Shown here one piece after another: positions 10,185-20,789 of a DNA stretch of 64,000 bases. The DNA is taken from assembly GCA_019009955.1 (NCBI GenBank), contig CM032233.1:80249501-80313500 (forward strand), read 5' to 3'. Position numbers and translations under genes: made by a program. This stretch comes from Riptortus pedestris (lineage: Eukaryota > Arthropoda > Insecta > Hemiptera > Alydidae). The notes under the pieces are model-generated. The model ran no database searches. It was not told the DNA's origin and saw nothing but the letters and a program-made list of their open reading frames with translations. Position 1 is the stretch's first letter. Each line of letters opens with the position of its first letter.

Positions 10185-10386
10185 AAGTTAACTATGTTAG
10201 TTAAGGCGTTTGTCTACATTCACTTAGAAATCATAGAGTACGACTTCGACCTGGGAAATAGGAATTTATTTAGTGACGAACTCGATAAATAAAATCCTTC
10301 GTTCCACTTAGTCTATAAAACGGTGGTAAAATGTAGATAGTCCGTCCTTATTAGCATAGCAGCGTAAAGTGGAAGTTAATAAGTAA
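10185..10386 (+). mobile_element. Degenerate tRNA-derived SINE
   Basis: Forward and old: TATGTTAGTTAAGGCGTTTG corresponds to the tRNA-like head. The B box is eroded, but AGGAATTTATTTAGTGACG and the TAGATAGTCCGTCCTTATTAG block match the body of the copy at 25359. It ends in a T-rich tract. No target duplication was seen. Confidence 0.75.
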
Positions 10387-11004
10387 CTATTTTTTTAATT
10401 TCCAAACGTACGGTTTAATTTTTACCTACCGTAATATTTTAAAGCTGCGAACTGTCACTTGAAGTCTTTCTAGAACTCCGAATTGTTGCAAATGATTTTT
10501 CATCCGTTGTATTTGGTGATTTGCGAACCTAGAAATTAATTACTATTTACTAAATCCTCTTCGTTTTTTGTCTCTCTCAGGGGTTTTTTTATATAATCGT
10601 GCTTGTTATGCAGTCCTATTTAATGTATTCATATTACACAATCCGAAGCGAGCGGAATTAAAGCGTTCGCAGGAAATTTACTGCATTCACCATTCCCTTT
10701 TTTAATTGCATGTGTCGGCCCCAAAAGCATTTGAAATTCACTTTTAACGATATTTGCGTCAATTTTACTCGGTTTGGTTACTGGTCTTGATCCTATCAAT
10801 AAGTAATTCATTTTAATAATATTATTGAAGTTTTCAGAAAAAATAATTGAGTGATACCTATGTTAAGTGATTCTGAATTTTAAATCAACTATCCAATTTT
10901 TCTCAACTTAATTTTCAATCACTATATTTTATTTTTCAAACTTGAAACATAAGCAATGAAATTCAAGTACAGAAATTTCTTGTGAGTATGTTAAATAACC
11001 TATT

Positions 11005-11045
<41 letters not shown>

Positions 11046-12510
11046 TAAAAATAAAATTTTCTAACGTTCTGCTATATTATGAATAAAATTTTATGTTTCA
11101 AGTTTCACTATTAAGTTATGAAAGATCCCTATAATCACAGTTATATTCGTCTTTTAGCTAATCAGCCTTTTTTTAAAGTATTCTTGTCATTAAAACTGTC
11201 AATTCTTCAATTTTACATAACAACGTGAATTCTAATTGTAGAGTTCTTGATTTTACAAGATTATTACTTTATCATGAGGATATGTTCTATTTAAAGCTCC
11301 TGAAAAGTGGGAATACACGAGTCTCTGATTTATAACCTTCATCTTGTACATTTACTTCGTAAATTATATTTTCATATGTATTCGAAATAGAGGATGTTCT
11401 CTTGCATAGAGGGGAGGGGGGATAAAAACTGAAGATTTTCCAGAATCTTCTTACAGGCATTGGACATTATGTGAGTTTATACTGTCAGTGTAAATACTCT
11501 TGTCAGGAATCATTAAAATAACTTTCGAAATGAACAATTCTGTGATTAAAACGCTAATCTGTGATTTGCTTACAGTAACTTAAATTATAATTTTAGCTTT
11601 CCATACATTACTTCTTTTTGAGTAAATAAAACATTTTTCATTATTTATAGTAATTCAAAAACTTTGCTATGCATTTATTTTTCATTGTTCTTCATTTGAA
11701 CGAGCATAGTTGTACAGATAATTGTTAAGAAATGTAGATAAATGAATAGACCAGCAAATATGAGTAGTTGGACAATTGACAAAACGAAAATTCGTTTTCA
11801 CTCTATATTCTATTATCCAGTCGTTTTAATTGAAATTTTTGGTTTACTATATTTTTACCAATTATCGAGCTAGGGTTTTCTAGAAGACCTAAAGGAAATC
11901 AAATGATTGGTTATAATGAAATACATAATTCAAACGTAGACATAAAACTTAAAGCACCTACTAAAACATTAATGATACCGCCATCTTGCGGAGCCTTCAT
12001 CAAGAAATCGAATAGGTTTCCATTGTGCCATTTCTATGTTTTTGATGAAGGAATTCATATCCCTGCCTTTCAGCCTTTTGTATTGCAAAACCCATTAAAT
12101 TTACCGCATTTAATGCCTGACAATTTCAATTAAAATACTGTAGAGAACGCATTAAGTTGTGAATTTTCTCTATCCCATTATAGCGTGCTATAACGTTTGA
12201 GCCAAATGGAAGTTTAGAAATGCCGATAACCAATAAGAATGCAAGTTCTCATTACGCTCTCTCACGTGTGGCAATAACTCGCAAGGCCATTAATTCTGCA
12301 GCTATACTTAACATGCGGACCTCATTTAAAAGAACAACACGTCCCTTCACGTGGAGTATTATTTAGATTTTATTCAGTTCCGCCCAAGAATATTAATAAA
12401 CCAGTTGGAAAAACCAAACTTTTCAATAAAACCTTTATTACTTTGAAGGCTAGTCGTCATTATTTTTGACCACCGGCTATAACCCACTCTCAGGTGATAG
12501 AACCCGAATT
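10387..12510. other. No gene recognised; one (TA)n tract
   Basis: A pure TA run lies at 11010-11043 outside any recognised element. Open frames at 10629-10811 (minus, 60 codons) and 11903-12133 (plus, 76 codons) have no motif I recognise and no supporting neighbour frames. A short GC-richer patch at 12180-12360 has no assigned function. Confidence 0.45.
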
Positions 12511-12634
12511 TTAGCAGATTTCCCTTAAGGGAAATCAGCTATTGAGGTCGTACTCATGACGCGATTTTCGACATTTTTCTTCAAATGTCCATCGATCCTA
12601 CCCAGGAGATGACGAAAATGAGGTCTGTTCAAAA

Positions 12635-12692
<58 letters not shown>

Positions 12693-13165
12693 CTGTTACC
12701 GCTCTAGAGGTCGCAATTTTTGTCGTATCGTTACCAAACTTGATATATAATCGTTTTATACAAAAAGACAGATCAAGTTCGTTAACGGCTGAAATCGGAC
12801 CAGGGGGAAGGGGGGTTTAAAGCGGGAGAATTCTTAATATCTCCGTTATTATGCGTTGGATCGAAAAAGTTTATAGAACCATTCTTATTGTAAATCTAAT
12901 GTTATATAAATGTTGTCATGTACATTTTTTCAATATCTTGATTATTAACTGAGATATTTGCATTTTTTAGTATTCGGTCTTCAGTAAACCCCCACTCCTA
13001 CTCATCTCATATTAACAATATTATATTATGTTTTGAAGCCCTTTATTTGAAGCTTAAATACCAGCTATTGTTCTCATTGAACTTTTAATTTTTGAGATAA
13101 ATGTAAAAACGTGACGCACGTGGGAAATCTGCTTAGTTAATGCAGCCCCTGTGTGACGGACTTTT
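12511..13165 (-). mobile_element. Helentron-like element, intact reference copy
   Basis: Complete at both ends and the best copy for describing the family. Plus-strand TTAGCAGATTTCCCTTAAGG (12511) is the 3' terminus with its palindrome GATTTCCCTTAAGGGAAATC (12518-12537). Then come the TGAGGTCGTACTCATGACGC and ATCGATCCTACCCAGGAGAT blocks, a (TA)n tract at 12640-12689, ACCGCTCTAGAGG (short inverted repeat, slightly eroded) and a G-rich tract near 12802-12817. The type-A left half follows, and the copy ends GTGTGACGGACTTTTTAG. GCAGATTTCCC occurs near both ends in opposite orientation (subterminal inverted repeats). It encodes no protein; an autonomous Rep/helicase partner would have to lie elsewhere. 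Alternative: an unusual MITE class. Confidence 0.88.
12640..12689. repeat. (TA)n microsatellite inside an element
   Basis: About 50 bp of TA at the family's fixed internal position. Confidence 0.95.
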
Positions 13166-13417
13166 TAGTAAATATATGGGAGCATTCTCCTCTTCTAAGT
13201 CGATCGCAATTCAAGTAATCGGGGTTCACCAGACTCGTCGACACAAGTAATACAATTTGTACAAAATATTTTATTAAATTTAAATATCGTATTGTCTTTT
13301 TATAATATTTTTTCTTAATTCTCAACTCACTCTTTATATGAACCGGTTTAAGAAAAAGTTAACATTGCTACTTGGTGAATTTAAATTCATTATAAAATAT
13401 TAGTATGGTGTAAATTA

Positions 13418-13439
13418 CACAGACACACACACTCACTCA

Positions 13440-13486
<47 letters not shown>
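13418..13486. repeat. (CA)n microsatellite
   Basis: About 65 bp of CA with a few CACT interruptions at the left, next to a short TA tract and the MITE at 13510. Confidence 0.95.
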
Positions 13487-13488
<2 letters not shown>

Positions 13489-13509
13489 ACGTATATATAT
13501 ATATACATA

Positions 13510-13785
13510 CAGGGGCCCCCTACCATATGCGCAAAGTGTGCAATGCACTCGGGCGCCATCCTTTAGGGGCGTCAAAACCAAGGGCCCAAAAAAAAGTTTA
13601 GATTTTATTCTGTTTATTTCATTTTGATATTTTAGTCTACAAATAAATATGACTTTTAAAGTTCAGTTCGTTGCTTTATTTCAAGGACCTACCTACCGTA
13701 AAAAAAAAAATAATAATTCAAAATGCCTTAAGGGGCACCAAAATCCATTTTTTCACACAGACGAAAGTAGCCCTTACGGGGACCC

Positions 13786-13787
<2 letters not shown>
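13510..13787. mobile_element. hAT-like MITE, about 278 bp
   Basis: The ends are CAGGGGCCCCCTA and, reading inward on the other strand, CAGGGTCCCCGTA. That is 11 of 13 matching, with the CAGGG start common in hAT elements. Inside, GGGCGCCATCCTTTAGGGGC and AAGGGGCACCAAAATCC echo each other. There is no transposase. It sits inside microsatellite sequence, so the expected 8-bp target duplication cannot be confirmed (flanks TATACATA and TGTGTGTA differ). The superfamily is inferred from the termini alone. Confidence 0.55.

Positions 13788-13795
<8 letters not shown>

Positions 13796-13862
<67 letters not shown>
13796..13862. repeat. (TA)n microsatellite
   Basis: About 66 bp of pure TA directly after TGTGTGTG. 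The frame reading YIYIYI through it is an artefact. Confidence 0.95.
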
Positions 13863-13867
<5 letters not shown>

Positions 13868-15057
13868 GTGTTTGTACATACACACCCATTAACACAATCT
13901 TAAAATAAATATTCTGTTTTCTTTTATTTCATTGTTATCTAAATGTCATCCTCTCAAAGCAAATTACCTTCCAGAATTTTACTCTGATGGGTTCAACTAC
14001 TTTTTTATTTACAATTAATATATGGAGTTAACAATTTATTTTTGTATGCATCATTTGAGTGTTCAAATTATTTAAAAAATCTAAACAAGGTTATTTGCAT
14101 ACTCTTTATCTAGAAGAAGTTGAATACTAAAGATAACGTTTATCATCACTCGTAACTCACGATGAAACGAGAGAAGAAAAGGTGTAGCAATGATTTCAAC
14201 AATTCATGTTGAATCATTAAGACCTGTGTTGGTTTTACTTTTTAATAATTGCTTCGAGGATTCAGATTCAGAGAGTCCGTGTAGTATAAAGATTTAATAA
14301 TATATTTAGCGCCCTTCAGAATTTACATTATTACAGGGAATGCATAAGTAATCCTCAGGCATAACTAAAACTGGTCATTCAGGAATACAAAGTATAATTA
14401 AAGTCTGCCAACAGTATTGAGGGACAAATCATTTGGAGTCCCCGTTCATATAACCTTGGATATAAATAATTCCTGGCGAAATGGTTAAAAGGCCATGCTT
14501 TCAAAGCAATCAGCTCACTCACAGTCAAAGCCATAATTAATGAGATATTTAAGCGGACAGGTTCATATATCGACTCAAAAAAGGCATTCCTAAAGTTAAA
14601 ATGTCCACATTTACCTATTTGGTGGTTTAACTTTTAGACCTAGAGTAAAATTAATTACTGGTTACAAATTATTTTTGTATCCTTCAAATGTATTTTTATT
14701 TCGAATAGTAACTCCTTTAGATCATTAAATTTCATCTTCTGCACAAAGGTGAAAAGGTTTTCTTTTTTTCATACTTGTTGAAGACGGAATGATATATTCA
14801 GTGTATGCCATCAGTTTGAGACGAAATTGAATCCAGGTACATAAGCTTTGTATTCAAAACCATTTTTTAAATAAGGTAACCCTTGATGAAGAGTATAGGT
14901 TTCAACTATTTGTTCTATATAACACTTAGTCACACTGCCTTACTACATACCAGAACACTATGTACAGAATATTAAAATTTAAAGACCTGATGCTAAAATG
15001 TTTAAATTAAATAAATATTAAAAAGTATCACTAAAAATAAGGAAAGAAGCTAAAAAG
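13863..15057. other. No gene recognised
   Basis: AT-rich spacer with no recognised repeat or coding signal. Confidence 0.4.
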
Positions 15058-15126
15058 TACCAGTAAACATTGGCACGTGGAATATGCGAATTATATTGCA
15101 ACCAGGCGCTAGAAGACTGCAAGCAA
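15058..15126 (+). pseudogene. LINE APE-endonuclease N-terminal fragment
   Basis: The translation reads VNIGTWNMRIILQPGARRLQ, matching the strongly conserved start of the apurinic-like endonuclease of many animal LINEs (IGTWNVRTLxQPGKL). Only about 20 residues are recognisable before the similarity fades, so this is a dead fragment. Pieces from other parts of a LINE polyprotein lie at 27180, 44200 and 49930 and may belong to the same family, though they do not overlap this fragment. Confidence 0.6.
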
Positions 15127-15403
15127 TATAGAGTATATACTGGTTATGCTTTAGAATTTGGTGTCTATGAATAGATTTGTATTAATAATAGGCGGTTCTG
15201 GGGAAACGCTGATTTCAATTTCTATAAAACTCTGGTGGAGGTTGAGCCATCAGAAGAGAACACCCCCTGCTGGTTACCAAAAAAATCGGTTTATAAGAAT
15301 ATCAGGTCGAGGAGGAAAGGAAGAGGTGTCAAAATTAAGAATATACTTGTCGAGGCTAGGGGCCCACAATTATTGTATGTGTATACAAACACGCACGCTT
15401 ATA

Positions 15404-15406
<3 letters not shown>

Positions 15407-15438
<32 letters not shown>
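15407..15438. repeat. (TA)n microsatellite
   Basis: TA run of about 30 bp followed by poly-T. It lies inside an open frame of 118 codons (15158-15514) that is not considered a gene. Confidence 0.92.
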
Positions 15439-15447
<9 letters not shown>

Positions 15448-15484
15448 TTTGTTTCCTTCCTATAGTAACCTTATAAGAAGGCTT

Positions 15485-16335
15485 ATTGGTTTCTGCATGT
15501 CCCATGCAAGTTAGCATATCACATGCTTTTGTAGTGTATTACAATTAATTTATATATAAGTTATTTCAAAAGTATAAGATATATATAAAGAATTAACAAT
15601 AACAACGTTAAATAAAATAAAAAACATATAAAGAGAAGATTATTAGTCTTTAAAAAATAAAATAAAAAAAAACGGAGAGAAAAGAATTATTGAATATTCA
15701 TGTTTTATGTATAGTAGTTATATCAGCTATAATAAGTATTCAACCTATTAATTGTATCAAAAGCATGTTCTTCTAATATTTTAAAAATAACTTGTCTTCT
15801 TCTATTGGAGTTTTGCCTTTTTTTTGTTCAATGTCTTGTTTTAGTTTTTGTTGTTCGTTAGTCATTAGTCTGCAATCGTATATTAAATGTTGACTTGTTT
15901 GTGTAGTTATGTAATCACAGGGGCAAGTATTGTTGTCTTTTATGTTAAATCATTGGTTGTAAGAATTTAGTGTACCATGTCCTGTTACTAATTGTGTAAT
16001 GTAAAAGTCTGTCTGTATGTATTTGCTGTTGAAATATGTGTAAATGTTTGGAATGAAAATTTGTAAATGTTGTCCTTTATTAGTTACAGTCCATTGTTGT
16101 GTCTACTTTTCAGTTAGGCGAGTTTTTAACATATATTTTACGTGGGCTTTGGAGATTTTATTGTAATATTCTGGTAATTGAGAATCTTTTGAAGCAGACT
16201 TAGCAGCTCTATCGGCCAATTCGTTTCCAAAATTATCAGAATATGCTTTAACCCGTGAAAAATATATGTTAATATGATTTAATTCTGCTATAAGTTCTCT
16301 GATTTGTGTAATATATATCAAAGGCTTCTAGAGGT
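15485..16335 (-). pseudogene. 5'-truncated LINE relic with RNase H and C-terminal region
   Basis: Reading the minus strand from 16321, the frame carries an RNase H-like segment: FSRVKAYSDNFGNELADRAA has the conserved GNE-ADRAAK motif around a catalytic Asp. After a stop near 16108 it continues to TDFYITQLVTGHGTLNSYNQ and then a cysteine/histidine segment (DNNTCPCDYITTQTSQHLI, then YDC). This is the usual C-terminus of I/R1/Jockey-type LINE ORF2 proteins. At least two in-frame stops show it is dead. The distal tail near 15490-15535 matches the 3' tail of the plus-strand relic at 17300-17942, so both belong to one family. Confidence 0.8.
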
Positions 16336-16339
16336 TAGC

Positions 16340-16491
16340 ACATTCTTCAGAGGTCTATTAGGCTCTGCCATATTGTGTTGAAGTTACAGAACGTAACTAT
16401 GCCTACTTATTTTTCAAGTAGATACTCAATTGCGTCATGATGCATCGAATTGATTTTCCGAGCGAAGCCGGGAATTAACCGCAGCTCCTAA
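16340..16491 (+). mobile_element. Possible canonical Helitron 3' end
   Basis: TTCCGAGCGAAGCCGGGAA (16455-16473) can fold with TTCC/GGAA and GC-GAA-GC pairing. After about 14 nt comes CTAA followed by T (16488-16492). A GC-rich hairpin shortly before CTRR, with T next, is the standard Helitron 3' signature, and CGAGCGAAGCCGGG-type hairpins are common at such ends. It is different from the abundant Helentron-like family. The 5' end was not identified. Confidence 0.42.
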
Positions 16492-16492
16492 T

Positions 16493-17059
16493 ATGTATAT
16501 ATTTATTAATTGAAACATTAAGCCCCTGTAAGTCACATACGAGATACATAACTCTGGGTCCAACATTCTTAACTTAAATTTAGAACTACCAGAATACTTC
16601 AATGTATGAGTATAATGACTGTAAAAATATTTTAAATTTCCGAGTAAAACATTTTAGGAGGTTAAGATTTGTGTTTTTCCAATGTATTAAATGTAGACCA
16701 TTGCGTCAGACGACCATTATAAACTATTATTAGGTTTTTAAAAAATCTAATTAACGTTGGTAAAAAAATACATCAATTAGAGTTCAGTTAGCTGATAAGA
16801 GAGGTGGCAGATAAAAGCAAGTAGATAAGAAATATTCCTAGACAACAAGGCGCCTTTAGTACGTCTTCACCGTATTGAAAAAGTTTTTTCACAATCTATC
16901 CCTAGAAATCCTATTAAAAAAAATTTACTTACCGCTAGGATTTAATTACCTGGATTTATGTAACCCCACAAATGTGATTCATTGACCTTAGAGTTACGCA
17001 GAACAATAGTTGTAGGGAAGTAACCAACAATATTGGTTATGTAACAGACTCATTAACAT
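16493..17059. other. No gene recognised
   Basis: AT-rich spacer; nothing supported. Confidence 0.4.
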
Positions 17060-17220
17060 GAATATATTTCAAATTTCGATTCTACTCTCCTGTTAACCCC
17101 TCCTCTTCTTGGACTCATCTCAGCCATTGACGAATATAACCTTTGTGTTTCATAAAACCCTTTAATAGCGAGTATAGTATTGATAAACTAAAAATGTTCG
17201 AGCTAGAACGTAAAATCTGA
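17060..17220 (+). mobile_element. Old Helentron-like core fragment
   Basis: Diverged matches to the family core appear in order: the ATATTTCAAATTTCGATTCT region, the C-rich tract (TTAACCCCTCCTCTTC), then CTCATCTCAGCCATTGACGA, and CATAAAACCCTTTAATAGCG leading to GATAAACTAAAAATG. No ends are preserved. Confidence 0.6.
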
Positions 17221-17299
17221 ATTGATGACGTGCCACTCAGATTTGCATGTACCTCACATAAGAAAGGTCTATTTAAAAGAATATTTGGTAATTAAGCTT

Positions 17300-17942
17300 A
17301 ACCATCACAAATCAAGAGTCACCATCACAAATGCACACTATTTCTAACGCAACGTGGACAGACAGGACATTATTTAACAAGATTTAAAATTCAAGACAAT
17401 AACAAATGTACTTGAGGCTCACAGACAACACAAACGTTTTTACATATAATTTATAACTGTGCAACATTTAATCAAAATAGATCAAATTTAATAATGAATA
17501 TAATTTTAAAAGGAAGTACTTGGCCAGAACCACCTCATATTATATTTAACAAATATAATAAAGAACTTATAAAGTTTATCAAAAGTATAGATATGGATGC
17601 AGCAAAAATACATTAGAATGTAAAGTTGATTGTGAGGAATAGGAATCATAATTCAATATATTTACCTTACATAGACTCGCAAATTATACCTCGGCTGAGT
17701 TTAACTTTAATTGATTTATTTTTTGTTCTTATTTTATTTATTTACTTTTTCATTTCATTTATTAATTTTATCTGTAATTAGCTTACTTATTTTAATATTT
17801 TATTTTATTATTATTATTACTTTTATATTATATTTGAGGTGATAGTTGATTGATATATATATATTGAAAAATAAAAATGTATTTAAACATAATCATACAT
17901 GTAATATACCATGTGGCAATGGAACATGTATTCAAATAAATA
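17300..17942 (+). pseudogene. 5'-truncated LINE relic, C-terminal region and 3' tail
   Basis: Translation from about 17331 gives TLFLTQRGQTGHYLTRFKIQ and then DNNKCT, a stop, GSQTTQTFLHIIYNC. This is the same C-terminal TGH / Cys-Cys-His-Cys pattern as the relic at 15485-16335. The stop replaces the second cysteine. The frame continues through STWPEPPHIIFNKYNKELIK to a stop near 17615, followed by an AT-rich 3' region ending ATGGAACATGTATTC and AAATAAATAA (17942). It lies in opposite orientation to its sister copy about 1 kb away. RNase H is not present in this piece. Confidence 0.78.
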
Positions 17943-17994
17943 ACTCCTCATAGGGGTACTATGTGGAGAACAAAAAAAGCTTGGAATGGGATGT

Positions 17995-18300
17995 TCCATG
18001 ATATATCGGCTTATTGTTAATGTTCTTTGAAATGATGTGATGCTTTACTGAGAGGTGAATACTAAAAAGTGCAAATATTTCGATTAATATCTGAGTCAGA
18101 GATACTGTTTGTAGAGCAATATCTATAGAAAATTAAATTTGCAAGAACATACATGTACATTTTTTTTTGTACATAATAACGGGGATATTTTGATGAGCAC
18201 ACACACACATTTTCCTCATTTCCTAGTTGAGATCGATGGATACCGAAGACTTTTATGGAAAATCCACTTATGAGTAGTACAACCCCAATTGTAGAATGTG
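17995..18300 (+). mobile_element. Old Helentron-like copy
   Basis: Degraded but collinear with the family: GGCTTATTGTTAATGTTCTT, AAAAAGTGCAAATATTTCGA, ACATAATAACGGGGATATTT, a CACACACA tract in place of (TA)n, then CCTAGTTGAGATCGATGG and a decayed 3' block. No C-rich tract or ends remain. Confidence 0.65.
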
Positions 18301-18753
18301 CTGAAACGAACGAGCACGAATTAAGAGGCATTAGTCTAATGGGATGTGAAACAGAATATCAAGAATATGTATCTTTCCCCTGGTTATGCATGACATTTTA
18401 ATAATATCCGGCGTGATGGTTGTTCTAGGAATGTTTTCTAACTTCCGATATTAGGACAACCTTAATTGTCGGTTTCCTTCCTATTAGGATGCAGCGATTC
18501 CGGTTGGATGGACTGACGTCACCATCAACCGCAATTCCATCTACCTGTAACCTTCATTCTAAATAATTGCACGTCCATAAGATGTAATAAAAAAACCACA
18601 ACACGTCCCCCGGATCCTTTAATTAACCAATTTCGATTTCCAAAAGCACCTGAATCTTTATACACTCCACTAAAATTATGTTAGCACAATGGGAAATGAA
18701 AATGTTCAGATAATTTAAATGCGTTGTACTCCAACTCGACAGTCTTCATTTTA
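18301..18753. other. No gene recognised; contains a CRE-like palindrome
   Basis: A moderately GC-richer patch (18470-18620) contains TGACGTCA at 18514-18521 and PyCCGGATCC-like sequence near 18610. There is no supported gene. Confidence 0.4.
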
Positions 18754-18843
18754 TTAGCAGATTTCCCTTAGGGGAAATCAGCTATTGAGGTCGTACTCAT
18801 GACGCGATTTTCGATTTTTTTCTTCAAATGAAGTCCGTCAAAA

Positions 18844-18909
<66 letters not shown>

Positions 18910-19385
18910 CTGTTACCGCTCTACCGGTCGCAATATTTGTTTTATCGTTACCAAACTTGATATATAATCGTATTATACAAAAAGAAAGATCAAGTTCGTT
19001 GACGCCTGAAATCAGACAGGGGGGGCGGTTAAGGGGAGGATTTTTGAAAATTCGAAATATCCCCGTTACTGTGCGGCGGATCGAAAATTTGTATAGAACC
19101 AATCATATTGTAAATTAAAAGATCTATAAATGTTAGCATGTACATGTTTTCATTATCTTTAATATTAACCGAAATATTTGTGTGTTTTAGTTTTCGGCCT
19201 TCAGTAAACCCCCACTCCTACTCATGTCATATCAATAATTACCTGTTATATTATGAAGCACTTTGTTTGAAGCCTAAATAACAAATATTGTTCTTATTGA
19301 ACTTTTACGTCACGAGATATATGCAAATTCGGGACGCAAGTGGGAAATCTGCTTAGTTAACGCAGCCCCTGCGTGACGGACTTTT
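18754..19385 (-). mobile_element. Helentron-like element, intact, type A
   Basis: TTAGCAGATTTCCCTTAGGG opens the reversed 3' end; its palindrome carries one mismatch. A deletion next to the microsatellite fuses TTCTTCAAATG to AAGTCCGTCAAAACTGTATA, removing the CGATCCTACCCAGGAGATGA block. The (TA)n tract is 18846-18905. The left half is type A and ends GCCCCTGCGTGACGGACTTTT. Confidence 0.87.
18846..18905. repeat. (TA)n microsatellite inside an element
   Basis: About 60 bp of TA. Both strands read YIYIYI through it, producing spurious 92-96 codon frames. Confidence 0.95.
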
Positions 19386-19423
19386 AATTGAGCACCCTAA
19401 GTTTTCTAAATCGGTCCTCTTCA

Positions 19424-19690
19424 TAATAGCAGTTCAGCTGTTGATATAGTACACGTGATGCAATTTTCGAAAACAAAATCCATTCAAATGTCTATCGGAG
19501 ATGACATAAATAATGCCTGTTCAATTTTATACGTTTTATTCTGTTCACGATAATTGTATTAGCTAGGTTTAGCAATAATTGTTTCATTTTTAACAAAATC
19601 AATATTTAAGTGTTTCATGTATAACTAAAGATCAAGTTCGTTAACGGCAGAAATCAGATAGGTGGAGGAGAGTTTTAAGAGAGAGTTGTT
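19424..19690 (-). mobile_element. Old Helentron-like fragment abutting an intact copy
   Basis: ATAGCAGTTCAGCTGTTGAT corresponds to the eroded 3' end. It is followed by CACGTGATGCAATTTTCGAA, AAATGTCTATCGGAGATGAC, and AAGATCAAGTTCGTTAACGG with a purine-rich tract to about 19685. There is no (TA)n. It lies about 40 bp beyond the 5' end of the intact element and in the same orientation. Confidence 0.65.
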
Positions 19691-20340
19691 GGTGAGTAGG
19701 TGGGGAGCTTTCTAAGCAGATAGTTGGATTGATGTCTTTTAGAGTTTATAAACATATTTTGATCTCCAAATATTTTTATTTTTGCGCTATATCACGTCAT
19801 CATTGTTCTGTGTTTTTCAACATTTATATAATTCCTTATTCACCAAAATAACAATTAACAAACATGTTTTTCTTTTCTTTTTTTTCAAACAAGTTTCTTC
19901 TTTACTTTCTTATTATGCAGATTTCAACTTTCATCAATTGCATCACTAATGTCCATTTTATAGTTCCTCGTTACTACACAACTTACGTCATATTCCCCAC
20001 TTCGTTTTATTTTTCGTTTTATATTTGACGGAACTAATTTAAATTAAAATAAGATCTACTCATTACAACAATACTTGATTTAGCTGTTATAATGTTAAAT
20101 TAAATGCAAAAGTATAATGTTAAGTTAATGTAAAAATATTATTTTTGAAACTCCTGACTTTCAAGACTCTACCGAAGCATTCAACCATTGGCAGTCAATA
20201 TCATTTACTAATACAGTATTTTGCTCTACAGCATTATAAACAATATCTCTCTATTTTCCAATATTATATCGGTTGGGAACAGAAAAATCTGGATTTTCAA
20301 CGATATATGATCGTCAATACAAGTTTTACATGCCCCCTGA
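19691..20340. other. No gene recognised
   Basis: AT-rich; a short imperfect direct repeat (TATAATGTTAAxTTAAxTG) occurs near 20088 and 20112. No coding signal is supported. Confidence 0.4.
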
Positions 20341-20789
20341 ATAAAAAGTTCGTCACGCAGAGGCTGCGTAAACTACTTAAGCAGATTTCCCACGTGAAGT
20401 TTTACAAAAGAGAAATTTCTCGAGAGCCGAACAGTTAAGAAAACGGCCGACCTAGCTTTGGCGGGAAACTCACTCTCATCCGTTATCCGCCCAGATTTAA
20501 TAAAAATGCAAATATCTCCCCTCTAAACCCCCCCCCTTCCACTGGTCCGATTTCAGCCGTTAAAAACTTGATCTTTCTTTTTACAAAAAACGACTAAATA
20601 TCGAGTTTGGTAACGATTAAACAAAAATTTCGACTGCTAGAGCTATAACAGACAAATATATACAGTTTTGAACGGACCTCATTTTCGTCATCTACTACGT
20701 AGGATCGATGGACATTTGAAGAAAAATTTCGAAAATTCCGTCATGAGTACAATCTCAATAGCTGATTTCCCTTAAGGGAAATCTGCTAA
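20341..20789 (+). mobile_element. Helentron-like element, short type B with intact 3' end
   Basis: AAAAAGTTCGTCACGCAGAG opens it. The left half is type B (GAGAGCCGAACAGTTAAGAA, then CGGCCGACCTAGCTTTGGCG). The middle of the core is deleted, joining ATGCAAATATCTCC directly to the C-rich tract at 20520-20540. The microsatellite is almost absent (ATATATACAG). The 3' end is perfect, with palindrome GATTTCCCTTAAGGGAAATC then TGCTAA at 20789. Confidence 0.87.

Noticed and set aside
11903..12133. 76-codon plus-strand frame with mixed composition
   Set aside because: No recognised motif, no adjacent exon signal; not distinguishable from chance.
18824..19118. 92- and 96-codon frames on both strands
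   Set aside because: Both read through the (TA)n tract and the body of a Helentron-like element; similar frames appear wherever the element occurs.
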